64,000 bases of DNA from Micromonospora eburnea (GCF_900090225.1 NZ_FMHY01000002.1:1984001-2048000), one strand, 5' to 3'. Positions 33,940-43,231 are shown, numbered from the stretch's first letter. The notes: generated from the sequence alone by a model not told the origin. Numbers and translations are program-made.

Positions 33940-34776
33940 TCAGGCGCCCTGGATTTCGCTCATCGTCAGCTTCTTGATGACGACCTCCTTCTTCGGGTGC
34001 CCGCCCCCGGAGTTCTGGGCGAACGCGCCGTCGTCACCGGCCGCCCCGACCTGCTTGACCAGGTCCATGCCGCCGGTGATCGTGCCCAGCACGGTGTAGT
34101 TCGCGTCGAGCTGGGAGTCGCCGTACACGATGAAGAACTGGCTGCCGGTGGTGTCCGGGCCGGCGTTGGCCATCGCGATGACACCCTCCGGGTACGGCGG
34201 GCGCTTGTTGGTGGGCAGGTTCTCCTCGGCCATGCTGTAGCTCGGGCCGCCGGTGCCGTCGGTGTCCCGCCAGCCGTTGCCCGTCGCGCTCGGGTCGCCG
34301 CACTGGAGCACCTGGATGCCCGAGGTAACCAGGCGGTGGCACTTGGTGTTGTCGAAGAAGCCCTTGCTGGCGAGGTGGGTGAAGCTGCCGGCGGTGCAGG
34401 GCACCTGGTCGCGGTTGATCTTCGCGGTGATCGGACCGAGGTTGGTGTCGATCGTCATCGTCTGGCTGCCCTTGTTGTCCTGCTGGGTCGGCGGCAGCCC
34501 GACGTCCTTGATCTGTGCGGGGCGCCCCTCCTTGGGGACCTCGGTGTAGGCGCACTGCGCGTAGCCCGCGGTGTTGGCGGTGTTCTGCTTGTCGTCGTCA
34601 CCACCGAGGGAGGTGACCAGCCACACCGTGCCGGCGACCACGAGCACCAGCACCGCCGCGGCACCGACGATGGCCTGCGTCTGCCGGCGCTTGCGCGCCT
34701 TGGCGGCGCGCTCGGTCATCTCCCGTTCGAGTCGGGCCCGCGCCGCCGCGCGCTGCCGCTCTCTGGTGGACGTCAC
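33940..34776 (-). CDS. Membrane-anchored cyclophilin-type peptidyl-prolyl isomerase
   Basis: A 278-residue protein. A basic, coiled N-terminus (RERQRAAARARLEREMTERAAKARKRRQ) precedes one membrane helix (about residues 36-58) and an extracytoplasmic cyclophilin domain: MTIDTNLGPITAKINRDQVPCTAGSFTHLASKGFFDNTKCHRLVTSGIQVLQCGDPSATGNGW...GVIAMANAGPDTTGSQFFIVYGDS. The catalytic-type Arg is present (CHR). It probably helps fold exported proteins. GTG34776 is chosen because AAGGAG lies six bases upstream. It corresponds in position to ppiB of the rel-hisS region of other actinobacteria. A paralogue lies next to it. Confidence 0.92.
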   Translation of the reverse strand: MTSTRERQRAAARARLEREMTERAAKARKRRQTQAIVGAAAVLVLVVAGTVWLVTSLGGDDDKQNTANTAGYAQCAYTEVPKEGRPAQIKDVGLPPTQQDNKGSQTMTIDTNLGPITAKINRDQVPCTAGSFTHLASKGFFDNTKCHRLVTSGIQVLQCGDPSATGNGWRDTDGTGGPSYSMAEENLPTNKRPPYPEGVIAMANAGPDTTGSQFFIVYGDSQLDANYTVLGTITGGMDLVKQVGAAGDDGAFAQNSGGGHPKKEVVIKKLTMSEIQGA

Positions 34777-34843
34777 GGTCACTCCTTACGGTGTTTCTCG
34801 GGCGCGGACGTTGCCGCTGCTGGGGTGTGTGGGGCGGCCGGGG

Positions 34844-35695
34844 TCAGCCGGCGCTGGGGCTCGCCGCCGGCGCGGCACCTGGCTCGCCGACGGTGAGGCT
34901 CTGGATCACCACGTCCGTCTTCGGCTTGACCTTGGCCCCGCTCCCATTGTCCACGGTTTCCAGGGCGCCGATTTTCTCCACCACGTCGAGCCCGGCGGTG
35001 ACCTTGCCGATGACCGGGTAGACCGGCTTCTCGGGGTTGAAGTCCTTGAAGAAGATCAGGAACTGGCTGCCGTTGGCCCCCGGCGGGTTGGCGATCATGG
35101 CGACCGTGCCCTTCGGGTACGCCGGGGGCTGCTCCGGCGCCGGCGAGGCGGACGGGCTCGCCTCCGGCGCGGTGGGCAGGTTCTCGTCGTAGAACGAGTA
35201 GGCCGGGCCGCCGATGCCGGTGCCGCTCGGGTCACCGCAGCGCAGCGCGCCCTCGGCGGTGATCTCGTGGCACTTGGTGTTGTCGTAGAACGACTTGCCG
35301 GCCAGGTAGGAGATGCTCGCCGCCGCGCACGGCGCCGAGGCGAGGTCCAGTTCGGCGGTGATCGGGCCGCCCTGGTCGGTGGTGACCGTCATCGCCCGGG
35401 TGCCGTCGGTCGGCAGGCCGGTGGTGGGCGGGGTGCCGACGTCCTTGAGGTTGGTGTTGGCGCTGGCGTCCTGCGGGGTCCAGAGGCAGATGTCCTCGGC
35501 GGCCTTCGGCTCCGGTTTCGAGTCGAAGACGCCCAGTCCCCAGAGCGAGCCGACCACGATCAGCGCGAGCACGACGAACGCGCCGACCCCGGCCTGGATC
35601 TGCCGGCGACGCCTCGCGGCGGCGGCCCGCCGGGCGAGCTGCCGGTCGAGCTTGGCCCGCGCCAGTTTGCGCTGCCGGTCCCTGCTGGAAGCCAC
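34844..35695 (-). CDS. Second membrane-anchored cyclophilin, catalytic Arg replaced
   Basis: A 283-residue paralogue of the neighbouring gene, with the same plan: basic N-terminus ([30 protein letters not shown]), one membrane helix (about 40-60), and an external cyclophilin-like domain (MTVTTDQGGPITAELDLASAPCAAASISYLAGKSFYDNTKCHEITAEGALRCGDPSGTGIGGPAYSF). The residue matching the catalytic Arg of cyclophilins (H-R in F/C-H-R) is Glu here (CHE), and a Pro/Ser/Ala-rich loop (EASPSASPAPEQPP) is inserted, so activity may be weak or lost. GTG35695 has GGGAG five bases upstream. The pair arose by duplication and lies in tandem with a 67-base spacer. Confidence 0.9.
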   Translation of the reverse strand: MASSRDRQRKLARAKLDRQLARRAAAARRRRQIQAGVGAFVVLALIVVGSLWGLGVFDSKPEPKAAEDICLWTPQDASANTNLKDVGTPPTTGLPTDGTRAMTVTTDQGGPITAELDLASAPCAAASISYLAGKSFYDNTKCHEITAEGALRCGDPSGTGIGGPAYSFYDENLPTAPEASPSASPAPEQPPAYPKGTVAMIANPPGANGSQFLIFFKDFNPEKPVYPVIGKVTAGLDVVEKIGALETVDNGSGAKVKPKTDVVIQSLTVGEPGAAPAASPSAG

Positions 35696-35960
35696 CCGTG
35701 CTCCCCTTCCTCTACGCTGGTCCTCGCCGGCGCTCTGCGTCTGCCCGCCCCATCGGTGCGCAGGTGCGCCACGCCACACGCCCGCCAGAGTGTACGGCCA
35801 CCGGCTGGGAAAGTGGTGTACGAGGTTCGGTCCAAGATTTTTCGGACGTTCTCGCCGTGCCCTGCTGAGGCTCCTGGGACGGATGCGCCGGCGCAAGCCG
35901 ATGGCCCGGACGACTAGGCTGCTGACAGGGGACGACGACTCGAACGGAAGGGGAGCGGAC

Positions 35961-36680
35961 GTGCTCGTGGCCGGCTTTCCCGCGGACGCCTTCGGCACCA
36001 ACTGCTATGTGGTGGCGACCGCGCCGGGGGAGCAGTGCGTGGTGGTCGACCCCGGGATCGGGGTGCTGGACCGACTCGACGCCGTGCTCGCCGAGCACCG
36101 CCTGCACCCGGCCGCCGTGCTGCTCACCCACGGCCACCTCGACCACACCTTCTCGGTGGCGCCGGTCTGCGGCGCGCGCGGCATCCCCGCGTACGTGCAC
36201 CCGGAGGACCGGGAGCTGCTGGCCGACCCGGCCAAGGCGCTCTCGACGGATCTCACCCAGCTCTTCGGCGGTCGCCTGCCCTACGCCGAGCCGGACGACG
36301 TGGCCGAGCTGACCGACGGGGCCACGCTCCGCCTCGTCGGCCTGGAGATCACCGTCGACCACGCGCCCGGCCATACCGGCGGGTCGGTGCTGTTCCGGAT
36401 GCCCGGCGCCGGCTCGCCCTGGGAGGCCGAGGAGATCTGCCTCTCCGGTGACGTGCTCTTCGCCGGCTCGATCGGCCGCACCGACCTGCCGGGCGGCAGC
36501 ATGCCCCGCATGCTGGCCAGCCTCCGGGAGAAGGTCCTCCCGCTGGCCGACGACACCGTCGTCCTGCCCGGCCACGGCCCCGCGACCACCATCGGCCGCG
36601 AGCGCGCGACCAACCCGTACCTCATCGAGGTGGCGGGGATCGGCGGCGCGCGCCCGGCCGCGCCCACCCGCGGCCTGTAG
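35961..36680 (+). CDS. MBL-fold metallo-hydrolase (glyoxalase II-like)
   Basis: A 239-residue enzyme with the metal-binding motif THGHLDHTFSVAPVC, the later His in DHAPGHTGGSVLF, the metal-bridging Asp in LSGDVLFAGSIGRTDLPGG, and the final His in VLPGHGPATTIGRERATNPYL. This is the YcbL/glyoxalase II-like group, probably a thioester hydrolase; its substrate is not proven. GTG35961 has a GGAAGGGGAG five bases upstream. It sits between the cyclophilins and hisS as in Mycobacterium (Rv2581c). The 265-base spacer before it carries divergent promoters; a TAGGCT hexamer lies about 45 bases upstream. Confidence 0.93.
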   Translation: MLVAGFPADAFGTNCYVVATAPGEQCVVVDPGIGVLDRLDAVLAEHRLHPAAVLLTHGHLDHTFSVAPVCGARGIPAYVHPEDRELLADPAKALSTDLTQLFGGRLPYAEPDDVAELTDGATLRLVGLEITVDHAPGHTGGSVLFRMPGAGSPWEAEEICLSGDVLFAGSIGRTDLPGGSMPRMLASLREKVLPLADDTVVLPGHGPATTIGRERATNPYLIEVAGIGGARPAAPTRGL

Positions 36681-36734
36681 ACGCCGCGACCACGACCTGA
36701 CCGCGCGGTCCGCGCGGCGCCCAAGGAGTACGCC

Positions 36735-38075
36735 ATGAGCAAGCCCACGCCCATCTCCGGGTTCCCGGAGTGGACGCCCGCCCAGCGGATGATCGAGCAG
36801 TTCGTCCTCGACCGGATCCGGGCCACCTTCGAGCTGTACGGCTTCGCCCCCCTCGAAACCCGTTCGGTGGAGCCGCTGGACCAGCTCCTACGCAAGGGCG
36901 AGACCTCGAAGGAGGTCTACGTGCTGCGCCGGCTGCAGGCCGACCCGGAGTCGGCGACCGGCGACGACGCGCTCGGCCTGCACTTCGACCTGACCGTGCC
37001 GTTCGCCCGGTACGTGCTGGAGAACGCCGGCAAGCTCCAGTTCCCGTTCCGCCGCTACCAGATCCAGAAGGTGTGGCGGGGCGAGCGGCCGCAGGAGGGG
37101 CGCTACCGCGAGTTCCTCCAGGCCGACATCGACATCGTCGACCGGGACACCCTGCCGGCCCACTACGAGGCCGAGATGCCGCTGGTGATCGGGGACGCGC
37201 TGCGCTCGCTGCCGATCCCGCCGGTGCGTATCCAGGTCAACAACCGCAAGGTCTGCGAGGGCTTCTACCGAGGGGTCGGGCTGACCGACCCGGAGGCGGC
37301 GCTGCGCGCGGTCGACAAGCTCGACAAGATCGGCCCGGCGAAGGTGGCTGAGCTGCTGGCGGAGACCGCCGGGGCGAGCGAGGCGCAGGCCAAGGCGTGC
37401 CTGGCGCTGGCCGAGATCTCCGCGCCGGACGCGTCCTTCGCCGACGCGGTGCGCGCCCTCGGGGTGAGCGACCCGCTGCTCGACGAGGGCATCGAGGAGC
37501 TGATCGCGGTGGTGGAGACCGCGGCCGCGCACTCGCCCGGCCTCTGCGTCGCCGACCTGCGCATCGCCCGGGGCCTGGACTACTACACCGGCACCGTCTA
37601 CGAGACGCAGATGATCGGCTACGAGCGATTCGGCTCGGTCTGCTCCGGCGGCCGGTACGACAACCTGGCCAGCGCCGGCAACGTCCGGTTCCCCGGCGTG
37701 GGCATCTCCATCGGGGTGACCCGGCTGCTCGGCCTGCTCTTCGGCGCCGAGGCGCTGTCGGTCTCCCGCAGCGTGCCGACCTGCGTGCTGGTCGCGGTCA
37801 ACAGCGAGGACGAGCGGCCGGCGAGCAACCGGATCGCCGAGGCGCTGCGCTCCCGGGGCATCCCGACCGAGGTGTCGCCGAGCGCGGCGAAGTTCGGCAA
37901 GCAGATCCGGTACGCCGAGCGGCGCGGCATCCCGTACGTCTGGTTCCCCGGGGCCGAGGGCGACGAGGTGAAGGACATCCGCTCCGGCGAGCAGCTGGCC
38001 GCCGCGGCGGGCGAGTGGACCCCGGCCCGGGAGGACCTGAAACCGCTGGTGGGTCCCGCTTCGACTGGCGTGTGA
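36735..38075 (+). CDS. hisS: Histidyl-tRNA synthetase
   Basis: Charges tRNA-His in the cytosol. The 446-residue class II synthetase shows FAPLETRSVEPLDQLLRKG near motif 1, the motif 2 loop RGERPQEGRYREFLQADIDIVD, the histidine-specific RGLDYYTGTVYE (about residue 279), motif 3 in GVGISIGVTRLLGLL, and a C-terminal anticodon domain (VLVAVNSEDERPASNRIAEALRSRGIPTEV). Its length is slightly greater than the about 420 typical of E. coli. ATG36735 has AAGGAG six bases upstream. It follows the MBL-fold gene by 54 bases and may be cotranscribed with it. Confidence 0.97.
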   Translation: MSKPTPISGFPEWTPAQRMIEQFVLDRIRATFELYGFAPLETRSVEPLDQLLRKGETSKEVYVLRRLQADPESATGDDALGLHFDLTVPFARYVLENAGKLQFPFRRYQIQKVWRGERPQEGRYREFLQADIDIVDRDTLPAHYEAEMPLVIGDALRSLPIPPVRIQVNNRKVCEGFYRGVGLTDPEAALRAVDKLDKIGPAKVAELLAETAGASEAQAKACLALAEISAPDASFADAVRALGVSDPLLDEGIEELIAVVETAAAHSPGLCVADLRIARGLDYYTGTVYETQMIGYERFGSVCSGGRYDNLASAGNVRFPGVGISIGVTRLLGLLFGAEALSVSRSVPTCVLVAVNSEDERPASNRIAEALRSRGIPTEVSPSAAKFGKQIRYAERRGIPYVWFPGAEGDEVKDIRSGEQLAAAAGEWTPAREDLKPLVGPASTGV

Positions 38076-38085
38076 CGAGGATTCA

Positions 38086-38118
38086 CCCTACGGTGGCGTA
38101 AGTTACGCCACCGTAGGG
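38086..38118 (+). promoter_or_regulatory. 15-bp palindrome before the desaturase gene (operator?)
   Basis: Perfect inverted repeat CCCTACGGTGGCGTA (38086-38100) with TACGCCACCGTAGGG (38104-38118) around a three-base centre. It ends eight bases before the desaturase start codon and includes part of its ribosome-binding site. It could be a repressor operator for the desaturase, a terminator for hisS, or both. The very short loop and position favour protein binding. Confidence 0.55.
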
Positions 38119-38126
38119 AGAACTTC

Positions 38127-39062
38127 GTGACCGTGCTCAGCCAGACCGCCCTTCTCCTCGAACTCGAGCCCGTGGTCGAGAAGAACCTCGACCGGCACCT
38201 GTCGCTGGCGAAGGAGTGGTTCCCCCACGAGTACGTGCCGTGGAGCGAGGGGCGCACCTTCGACGGTCCGCTCGGCGGCCAGGCGTGGACGGAGGCGGAC
38301 GCGAAGCTGCCCGAGGTGGCCCGCACCGCGCTGATCGTCAACCTGCTCACCGAGGACAACCTGCCCTCGTACCACCACGAGATCGCCACGCTCTTCGGCC
38401 GGGACGGCGCGTGGGGCACCTGGGTGCACCGGTGGACCGCCGAGGAGGGCCGGCACGGCACCGCGATCCGGGACTACCTGACCGTGACCCGGGCGGTCGA
38501 CCCGGTGGCCCTCGAACGGGCCCGGATGGTGCACATGTCGGCGGGTTACCGCAACGGCCACGACGACGAGGTGCTGCACTCGCTGGCGTACGTCTCGTTC
38601 CAGGAACTGGCCACCCGGATCTCGCACCGCAACACCGGCCGGGCTGCCGCCGACCCGATCTGTGACGCGCTGCTGGCCCGGGTGGCGGCCGACGAGAACC
38701 TGCACATGGTCTTCTACCGCAACCTGCTCGCCGCGGCCTTCGAGCTTGCGCCGAGCCAGGCCATGCGGGCGGTCGCCGACGTGCTGGCCGACTTCCAGAT
38801 GCCGGGTGCCGGCATCGAGGGCTTCGCCCGAAAGTCGGTGGCCATCGCCCTGGCCGGCATCTACGACCTGCGCCAGCACCGGGACGAGGTGGTGAACCCG
38901 GTGCTGCGGCAGTGGAACGTCTTCGAGGTGTCCGGGTTGGACGCCGACGGCGAGGCCGCGCGTGACCAGATCGCCGCCCACTTGGCCGACCTGGACCGCC
39001 AGGCGTCCCGCTTCGAGGAGAAGCGCGCCGCCCGCGCCGCCCGGCTCGCCGCGATCCGCTGA
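38127..39062 (+). CDS. Acyl-[acyl-carrier-protein] desaturase (soluble di-iron)
   Basis: A 311-residue soluble ferritin-like desaturase that introduces a double bond into acyl-ACP (DesA/plant stearoyl-ACP desaturase family). Di-iron ligands: Glu in LLTEDNLPSYHHEI (about residue 75), E-E-x-x-H in TAEEGRHGTAIRDY (about 106-110), Glu in SFQELATRISHRN, and E-x-x-H in ADENLHMVFYRN (about 189-192). It lacks membrane helices. GTG38127 has AGGGAG six bases upstream. Unsaturated acyl chains here would adjust membrane fluidity, and the upstream palindrome suggests regulated expression. Confidence 0.93.
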   Translation: MTVLSQTALLLELEPVVEKNLDRHLSLAKEWFPHEYVPWSEGRTFDGPLGGQAWTEADAKLPEVARTALIVNLLTEDNLPSYHHEIATLFGRDGAWGTWVHRWTAEEGRHGTAIRDYLTVTRAVDPVALERARMVHMSAGYRNGHDDEVLHSLAYVSFQELATRISHRNTGRAAADPICDALLARVAADENLHMVFYRNLLAAAFELAPSQAMRAVADVLADFQMPGAGIEGFARKSVAIALAGIYDLRQHRDEVVNPVLRQWNVFEVSGLDADGEAARDQIAAHLADLDRQASRFEEKRAARAARLAAIR

Positions 39063-39074
39063 TCCGGTCCGCGC

Positions 39075-39187
39075 CGTTGATCATGATGTTGCCGTCCTGA
39101 CACACCCAGGCGACTCGGCAACATAGATGACGCTCTGTGTCCATAATGTTGCGCCCTGATTGCTTTTCGAGCGGGCTCAATCAGGGC
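39075..39187. repeat. TGATCA-type intergenic palindromes after the desaturase gene
   Basis: GTTGATCATG is followed by two stem-loops: ATGTTGCCG-type arms (39086-39094 with 39116-39124), and the perfect 10-bp pair GCCCTGATTG / CAATCAGGGC (39153-39162 with 39178-39187). A further ATAATGTTGCG copy of the first arm lies between them. The motif is shared with the palindrome at 58201 and, from memory, with many Micromonospora intergenic repeats. It may act as terminator for the desaturase gene. Confidence 0.6.
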
Positions 39188-39198
39188 AAAGCGTCACC

Positions 39199-39227
39199 TT
39201 GCCAATGATCTTAAATATGTGAATACT
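39199..39227 (+). promoter_or_regulatory. Sigma-70-like promoter of the secreted protease
   Basis: TTGCCA (39199-39204), a 17-base spacer and AATACT (39222-39227), in an A/T-rich island that is rare in this window (ATCTTAAATATGTGAATACT). The implied leader is about 90 bases, with GGAGG at 39309-39313 before the ATG. Confidence 0.5.
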
Positions 39228-39320
39228 TTGGTCACTCGGCCGGCTCCCCCAGGTCGGCCGGGTTGTCCTCGGGCGCGTCGGTGTGACGCTGCCCGTCACC
39301 CCCTCCTTGGAGGTTGTTAC

Positions 39321-40373
39321 ATGCGACCCACGAGGTCCTCGCTCCGCCGCGCCGTCGCCATCGCCGTGGCCGGCACCCTGGTCACGGGCTCGCTGCTCGG
39401 CGCACCCGCCATGGCGGCCCCTGCCTCGCCCGCATCCCCCGACGCCGCGGCCGACCTGGCCACCAAGCTCGGTGACCGCGCCGCCGGCGCCTACGCCGAC
39501 AGCAGCGGCAAGATGGTCATCGCGGTGACCGACGCCGCGGCCGCGCGCCAGGTACGCGCCGCCGGCGCCACCCCGAAGCTCGTCACCCGCGGCGCCGACA
39601 AGCTCAAGGCGGCCACCGACGAGTTGGAGCGGTCCGCCAAGATCCCGGGCACCGCCTGGTGGGTCGACGCGGCCACCAACCAGGTCGTGGTCTCCGTCGA
39701 CAGCACCGTCACCGGCGCCAAGCTGGAGCGGGTCAAGGCCGCCGCCGCCCGCACCGGCGGCACCGTCCGGATCGAGGCCGAGGCCGGCGTGCTGAGCACC
39801 CGCATCTCCGGCGGCCAGGCGATCTACGCCGGCGGCGGCCGCTGCTCGCTCGGCTTCAACGTGCGCAGCAGCTCCGGCACCACCTACTTCCTGACCGCCG
39901 GACACTGCACCAACATCGGCTCGACCTGGTACTCCAACTCCAGCCAGACCACTGTCCTCGGCACCCGGGCGGGCACGAGCTTCCCGGGCAACGACTACGG
40001 CATCGTCCGGCACAGCAACTCCGCCAACGCGACCGGCAACGTCTACCTGTACAACGGCACCTACCGGGACGTCACCGGCGCCGCCAACGCGTACGTCGGC
40101 ATGAGCGTCACGCGCTCCGGCAGCACCACCGGTGTGCACAGCGGCTCGGTCCAGGCGGTGAACGCCACGGTCAACTACGCCGAGGGCAGCGTCTCCGGCC
40201 TGATCCGCACCAACGTCTGCGCCGAGCCCGGTGACAGCGGTGGCTCGCTGTTCAGCGGCAACAGCGCGGTCGGCCTGACCTCCGGCGGCAGCGGCAACTG
40301 CAGCTCCGGCGGCACCACCTACTTCCAGCCGGTCACCGAGCCGATGAGCGTCTACGGCGTCAGCATCATCTGA
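39321..40373 (+). CDS. Secreted S1-family serine protease (streptogrisin/alpha-lytic type)
   Basis: A 350-residue preproenzyme. Signal peptide (about 1-32: [25 protein letters not shown]), a pro-region of about 135 residues ([39 protein letters not shown]...), then a mature chymotrypsin-fold domain starting near [20 protein letters not shown]. The triad is His195 (LTAGHC), Asp225 (GNDYGIV) and Ser306 (PGDSGGSLF). Cysteine pairs in GRCSLGF/AGHC and NVCAEPG/GNCSSGG match the disulfides of streptogrisins. It acts outside the cell on proteins; the pro-region acts as a folding chaperone in this family. ATG39321 has GGAGG seven bases upstream. A hairpin terminator follows. Confidence 0.95.
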   Translation: MRPTRSSLRRAVAIAVAGTLVTGSLLGAPAMAAPASPASPDAAADLATKLGDRAAGAYADSSGKMVIAVTDAAAARQVRAAGATPKLVTRGADKLKAATDELERSAKIPGTAWWVDAATNQVVVSVDSTVTGAKLERVKAAAARTGGTVRIEAEAGVLSTRISGGQAIYAGGGRCSLGFNVRSSSGTTYFLTAGHCTNIGSTWYSNSSQTTVLGTRAGTSFPGNDYGIVRHSNSANATGNVYLYNGTYRDVTGAANAYVGMSVTRSGSTTGVHSGSVQAVNATVNYAEGSVSGLIRTNVCAEPGDSGGSLFSGNSAVGLTSGGSGNCSSGGTTYFQPVTEPMSVYGVSII

Positions 40374-40392
40374 CCCGGACCGACATCGGGTG

Positions 40393-40423
40393 GAGCGGGT
40401 CGCCGGCCTCCGGCGGCCCGCTC
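40393..40423 (+). terminator. Hairpin terminator after the protease gene
   Basis: 14-bp stem with one G-T wobble (GAGCGGGTCGCCGG at 40393-40406 with 40410-40423) and a three-base loop, 20 bases after the stop codon. Confidence 0.75.
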
Positions 40424-40552
40424 TCCGCGTCCCGCAGCCGGCGTGCCGGGAGCACGTCCCGAGCCGCAACCACGCCCGGTGGCGGTGGGGGACCGGGCGC
40501 CCTGACAGAATGCGGGGAGCAGACGTGGACCGCAGATGAGGAGACGCAAGTC

Positions 40553-42358
40553 GTGATCCGTACCCATGACGCCGGCAGCCTGCGCGCGACGGACGCCGGC
40601 ACCACGGTGACGCTCGCCGGCTGGGTGGCCCGCCGGCGCGACCACGGCGGTGTCATCTTCGTCGACCTGCGCGACGGCTCCGGCGTGGCCCAGGTGGTCT
40701 TCCGCGAGGAGGACGCGCACGCGCTGCGCAACGAGTTCTGCGTGAAGGTCACCGGCGAGGTGACCCGCCGCCCCGAGGGCAACGAGAACCCGGAGCTGCC
40801 CACCGGCGAGGTCGAGGTCACCGCGAGCGCGCTGGAGGTGCTCTCCGAGGCGGCGCCGCTGCCGCTGCCGGTGGACGACCAGATCGAGGCCGGCGACGAC
40901 ATCCGGCTCAAGTACCGCTACCTGGACCTGCGCCGCAGCGGCCCGGCGAAGGCGCTGCGGCTGCGCTCGCGGGCCAACCAGATCGCCCGGAAGGTGCTGC
41001 ACGAGCGGGACTTCCTGGAGATCGAGACCCCCACCCTGACCCGCTCCACCCCGGAGGGCGCCCGCGACTTCCTGGTGCCGGTGCGGCTCCAGCCCGGCAG
41101 CTGGTACGCGTTGCCGCAGTCGCCGCAGCTGTTCAAGCAGCTGCTCATGGTCGGCGGCATGGAGCGGTACTACCAGATCGCCCGCTGCTACCGGGACGAG
41201 GACTTCCGCGCCGACCGGCAGCCCGAGTTCACCCAGCTCGACATCGAGATGTCCTTCGTCGCCGAGGACGACGTCATCGAGCTCGGCGAGTCGATCGTCT
41301 CGGCGCTCTGGTCGGACCTGGCCGGCCACGAGATCTCCCGGCCGATCCCGCGGATCACCTGGCACGACGCCATGTCGCGGTACGGCTCGGACAAGCCGGA
41401 CCTGCGCTACGGCGTCGAGCTGACCGAGCTGACCGACTACCTGCGCGGCACCGAGTTCCGGGTCTTCGCCGGCGCGATCGACGCGGGCGGCTACGTCGGC
41501 GCGGTGGTCATGCCGGGCGGCGCGAGCCAGACCCGCAAGGAGCTGGACGGCTGGCAGGACTGGGCCAAGGCGCGCGGCGCGCGGGGCCTGGCGTACGTGG
41601 TGCTCGACGCGGAGACCGGCGAGGCGCGCGGCCCGGTGGCCAAGAACCTCTCCGAGGCGCACCTGGCCGGCCTGGCCGACGCGGTCGGTGCCAAGCCGGG
41701 CGACGCGATCTTCTTCGCCGCCAGCACCAACACGCGGGAGGCGCAGGAGCTGCTCGGCGCGGCCCGGATCGAGATCGCCAAGCGGGCCAACCTGATCGAC
41801 GAGAGCGCCTGGGCGTTCTGCTGGGTGGTCGACGCGCCGATGTTCGAGCAGACGGACGAGGGCGGCTGGACGGCGGTGCACCACCCGTTCACCTCGCCGA
41901 ACGCCGAGTGGGTGGACCGGTTCGAGGAGGCGCCGGACCGCGCCCTGGCCTACGCGTACGACATCGTCTGCAACGGCAACGAGATCGGCGGCGGCTCCAT
42001 CCGTATCCACCGGGGCGACGTGCAGCAGCGGGTCTTCCACCTGCTCGGCATCACGCCCGAGGAGGCGCAGGACAAGTTCGGCTTCCTGCTGGAGGCGTTC
42101 AAGTACGGCCCGCCGCCGCACGGCGGCATCGCCTTCGGCTGGGACCGGATCTGCATGCTGCTCGCCGGCGCGGACTCGATCCGCGAGGTCATCGCGTTCC
42201 CGAAGACCCGGGGCGGGTTCGACCCGCTGACCGGCGCGCCGACGCCGATCACCGCGCAGCAGCGCGCCGAGGCGGGCGTCGACGCCAAGCCGAAGGCGCC
42301 GACCGGGCCGCACGCCGGCACCGCCGGCCCGGCCGCACCGGTCGCCGACCCGACCTGA
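40553..42358 (+). CDS. aspS: Aspartyl-tRNA synthetase
   Basis: A 601-residue class II synthetase. N-terminal OB anticodon domain ([37 protein letters not shown]), motif 1 region, motif 2 ([30 protein letters not shown]), the bacterial GAD insertion (about residues 290-410), and motif 3 ([16 protein letters not shown]). The C-terminal about 25 residues are a Pro/Ala-rich tail. Many actinobacterial AspRS also charge tRNA-Asn for the transamidation route; this cannot be settled here as gatCAB is outside the window. GTG40553 has GAGGAG about nine bases upstream. A hairpin follows the gene. Confidence 0.97.
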   Translation: MIRTHDAGSLRATDAGTTVTLAGWVARRRDHGGVIFVDLRDGSGVAQVVFREEDAHALRNEFCVKVTGEVTRRPEGNENPELPTGEVEVTASALEVLSEAAPLPLPVDDQIEAGDDIRLKYRYLDLRRSGPAKALRLRSRANQIARKVLHERDFLEIETPTLTRSTPEGARDFLVPVRLQPGSWYALPQSPQLFKQLLMVGGMERYYQIARCYRDEDFRADRQPEFTQLDIEMSFVAEDDVIELGESIVSALWSDLAGHEISRPIPRITWHDAMSRYGSDKPDLRYGVELTELTDYLRGTEFRVFAGAIDAGGYVGAVVMPGGASQTRKELDGWQDWAKARGARGLAYVVLDAETGEARGPVAKNLSEAHLAGLADAVGAKPGDAIFFAASTNTREAQELLGAARIEIAKRANLIDESAWAFCWVVDAPMFEQTDEGGWTAVHHPFTSPNAEWVDRFEEAPDRALAYAYDIVCNGNEIGGGSIRIHRGDVQQRVFHLLGITPEEAQDKFGFLLEAFKYGPPPHGGIAFGWDRICMLLAGADSIREVIAFPKTRGGFDPLTGAPTPITAQQRAEAGVDAKPKAPTGPHAGTAGPAAPVADPT

Positions 42359-42370
42359 TCCTGATCTGAT

Positions 42371-42403
42371 GGAAGGCCAGCGTCACGGTGACGCGGGCCT
42401 TCC
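42371..42403 (+). terminator. Hairpin terminator after aspS
   Basis: Interrupted 15-bp stem: GGAAGGCC (42371-42378) with 42396-42403 and GCGTCAC (42380-42386) with GTGACGC (42388-42394), with one A-G mismatch between. It lies 12 bases after the aspS stop. Confidence 0.75.
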
Positions 42404-42421
42404 TGATCTCTGGGGGACGAC

Positions 42422-43231
42422 GTGACGCTGCTCGTGGTGGGAGCCAGCGGGTTTCTGGGCGGGGAGGTGTGCCGGCAGGCACTGACGGCGGGGCAGCGCG
42501 TGATCGGCACGTACCACTCGGCCGCCGTCGAGGTGCCGGGAGTGTCCGCCTGCCGGCTCGACGTCACCGACCGCGCCGCCGTGCGCGCGCTGCTGACCGA
42601 GGTACGCCCCGACGCCGTCATCAGCACCCCGTACCGGTTCGACGACTGGAGGGTCACCGCCGACGGTGCGGCCCACGTCGCGTACGCCGCGGCCGAGGTG
42701 GGGGCGCGGCTGGTGCACCTGTCCAGCGACGCGCTGCACGGCGGGCGGCCGACGCCGTACCGCGACGACGACGTGCCGACCCCGGTGTACGCGTACGGGG
42801 CGGCGAAGGCGGCGGCCGAGACCGCGGTCCGGGCGGTCGATCCGGGCGCCGTGCTGGTGCGGACCTCGCTGATCGTGGGGGAGGGCAGCAAGCAGATCCA
42901 GCTCTGCCACGACGCTCTCGCCGGCCGGGCGGCCCTGTTCTCCGACGAGCTCCGCTGCCCGATCGACGTGACCGACCTCGCCGCCGCCGTGCTGGAGCTG
43001 GTGCCCTCCGACTACGCCGGCCCGCTCAACGTGGCCGGGGCGGATCCGGTGAGCCGCGCCGAACTGGGTCTCCTGGTCGCCCGGCGGTCCGGGCTCGACC
43101 CGGCCGGACTGAAGATCACGACCGCGGTCGCGGCCGGCGTGCACCGCCCCGCCGAGGTACGCCTCGACTCCTCCCGCGCCGCCGGCCTGCTGCGTACGCG
43201 GCTGCGCGGGGTCACCGAACTCCTCGCCTGA
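42422..43231 (+). CDS. NAD(P)-binding sugar-nucleotide reductase-like protein (RmlD family)
   Basis: A 269-residue extended short-chain dehydrogenase. Cofactor motif VVGASGFLGGEVCRQAL at the N-terminus, SSDALHGG, and the catalytic Tyr-Lys pair in YAYGAAKAAAE. The C-terminal region (PLNVAGADPVSRAELGLLVARRSGLDPAGLKI) fits dTDP-4-dehydrorhamnose reductase-like proteins. No other deoxysugar genes are nearby, so a rhamnose role is not supported; it may act on a nucleoside-diphosphate sugar or another substrate. GTG42422 follows the aspS hairpin; there is a GGGGGACG before it. It precedes the ArsR-like operator region by 29 bases. Confidence 0.85.
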   Translation: MTLLVVGASGFLGGEVCRQALTAGQRVIGTYHSAAVEVPGVSACRLDVTDRAAVRALLTEVRPDAVISTPYRFDDWRVTADGAAHVAYAAAEVGARLVHLSSDALHGGRPTPYRDDDVPTPVYAYGAAKAAAETAVRAVDPGAVLVRTSLIVGEGSKQIQLCHDALAGRAALFSDELRCPIDVTDLAAAVLELVPSDYAGPLNVAGADPVSRAELGLLVARRSGLDPAGLKITTAVAAGVHRPAEVRLDSSRAAGLLRTRLRGVTELLA

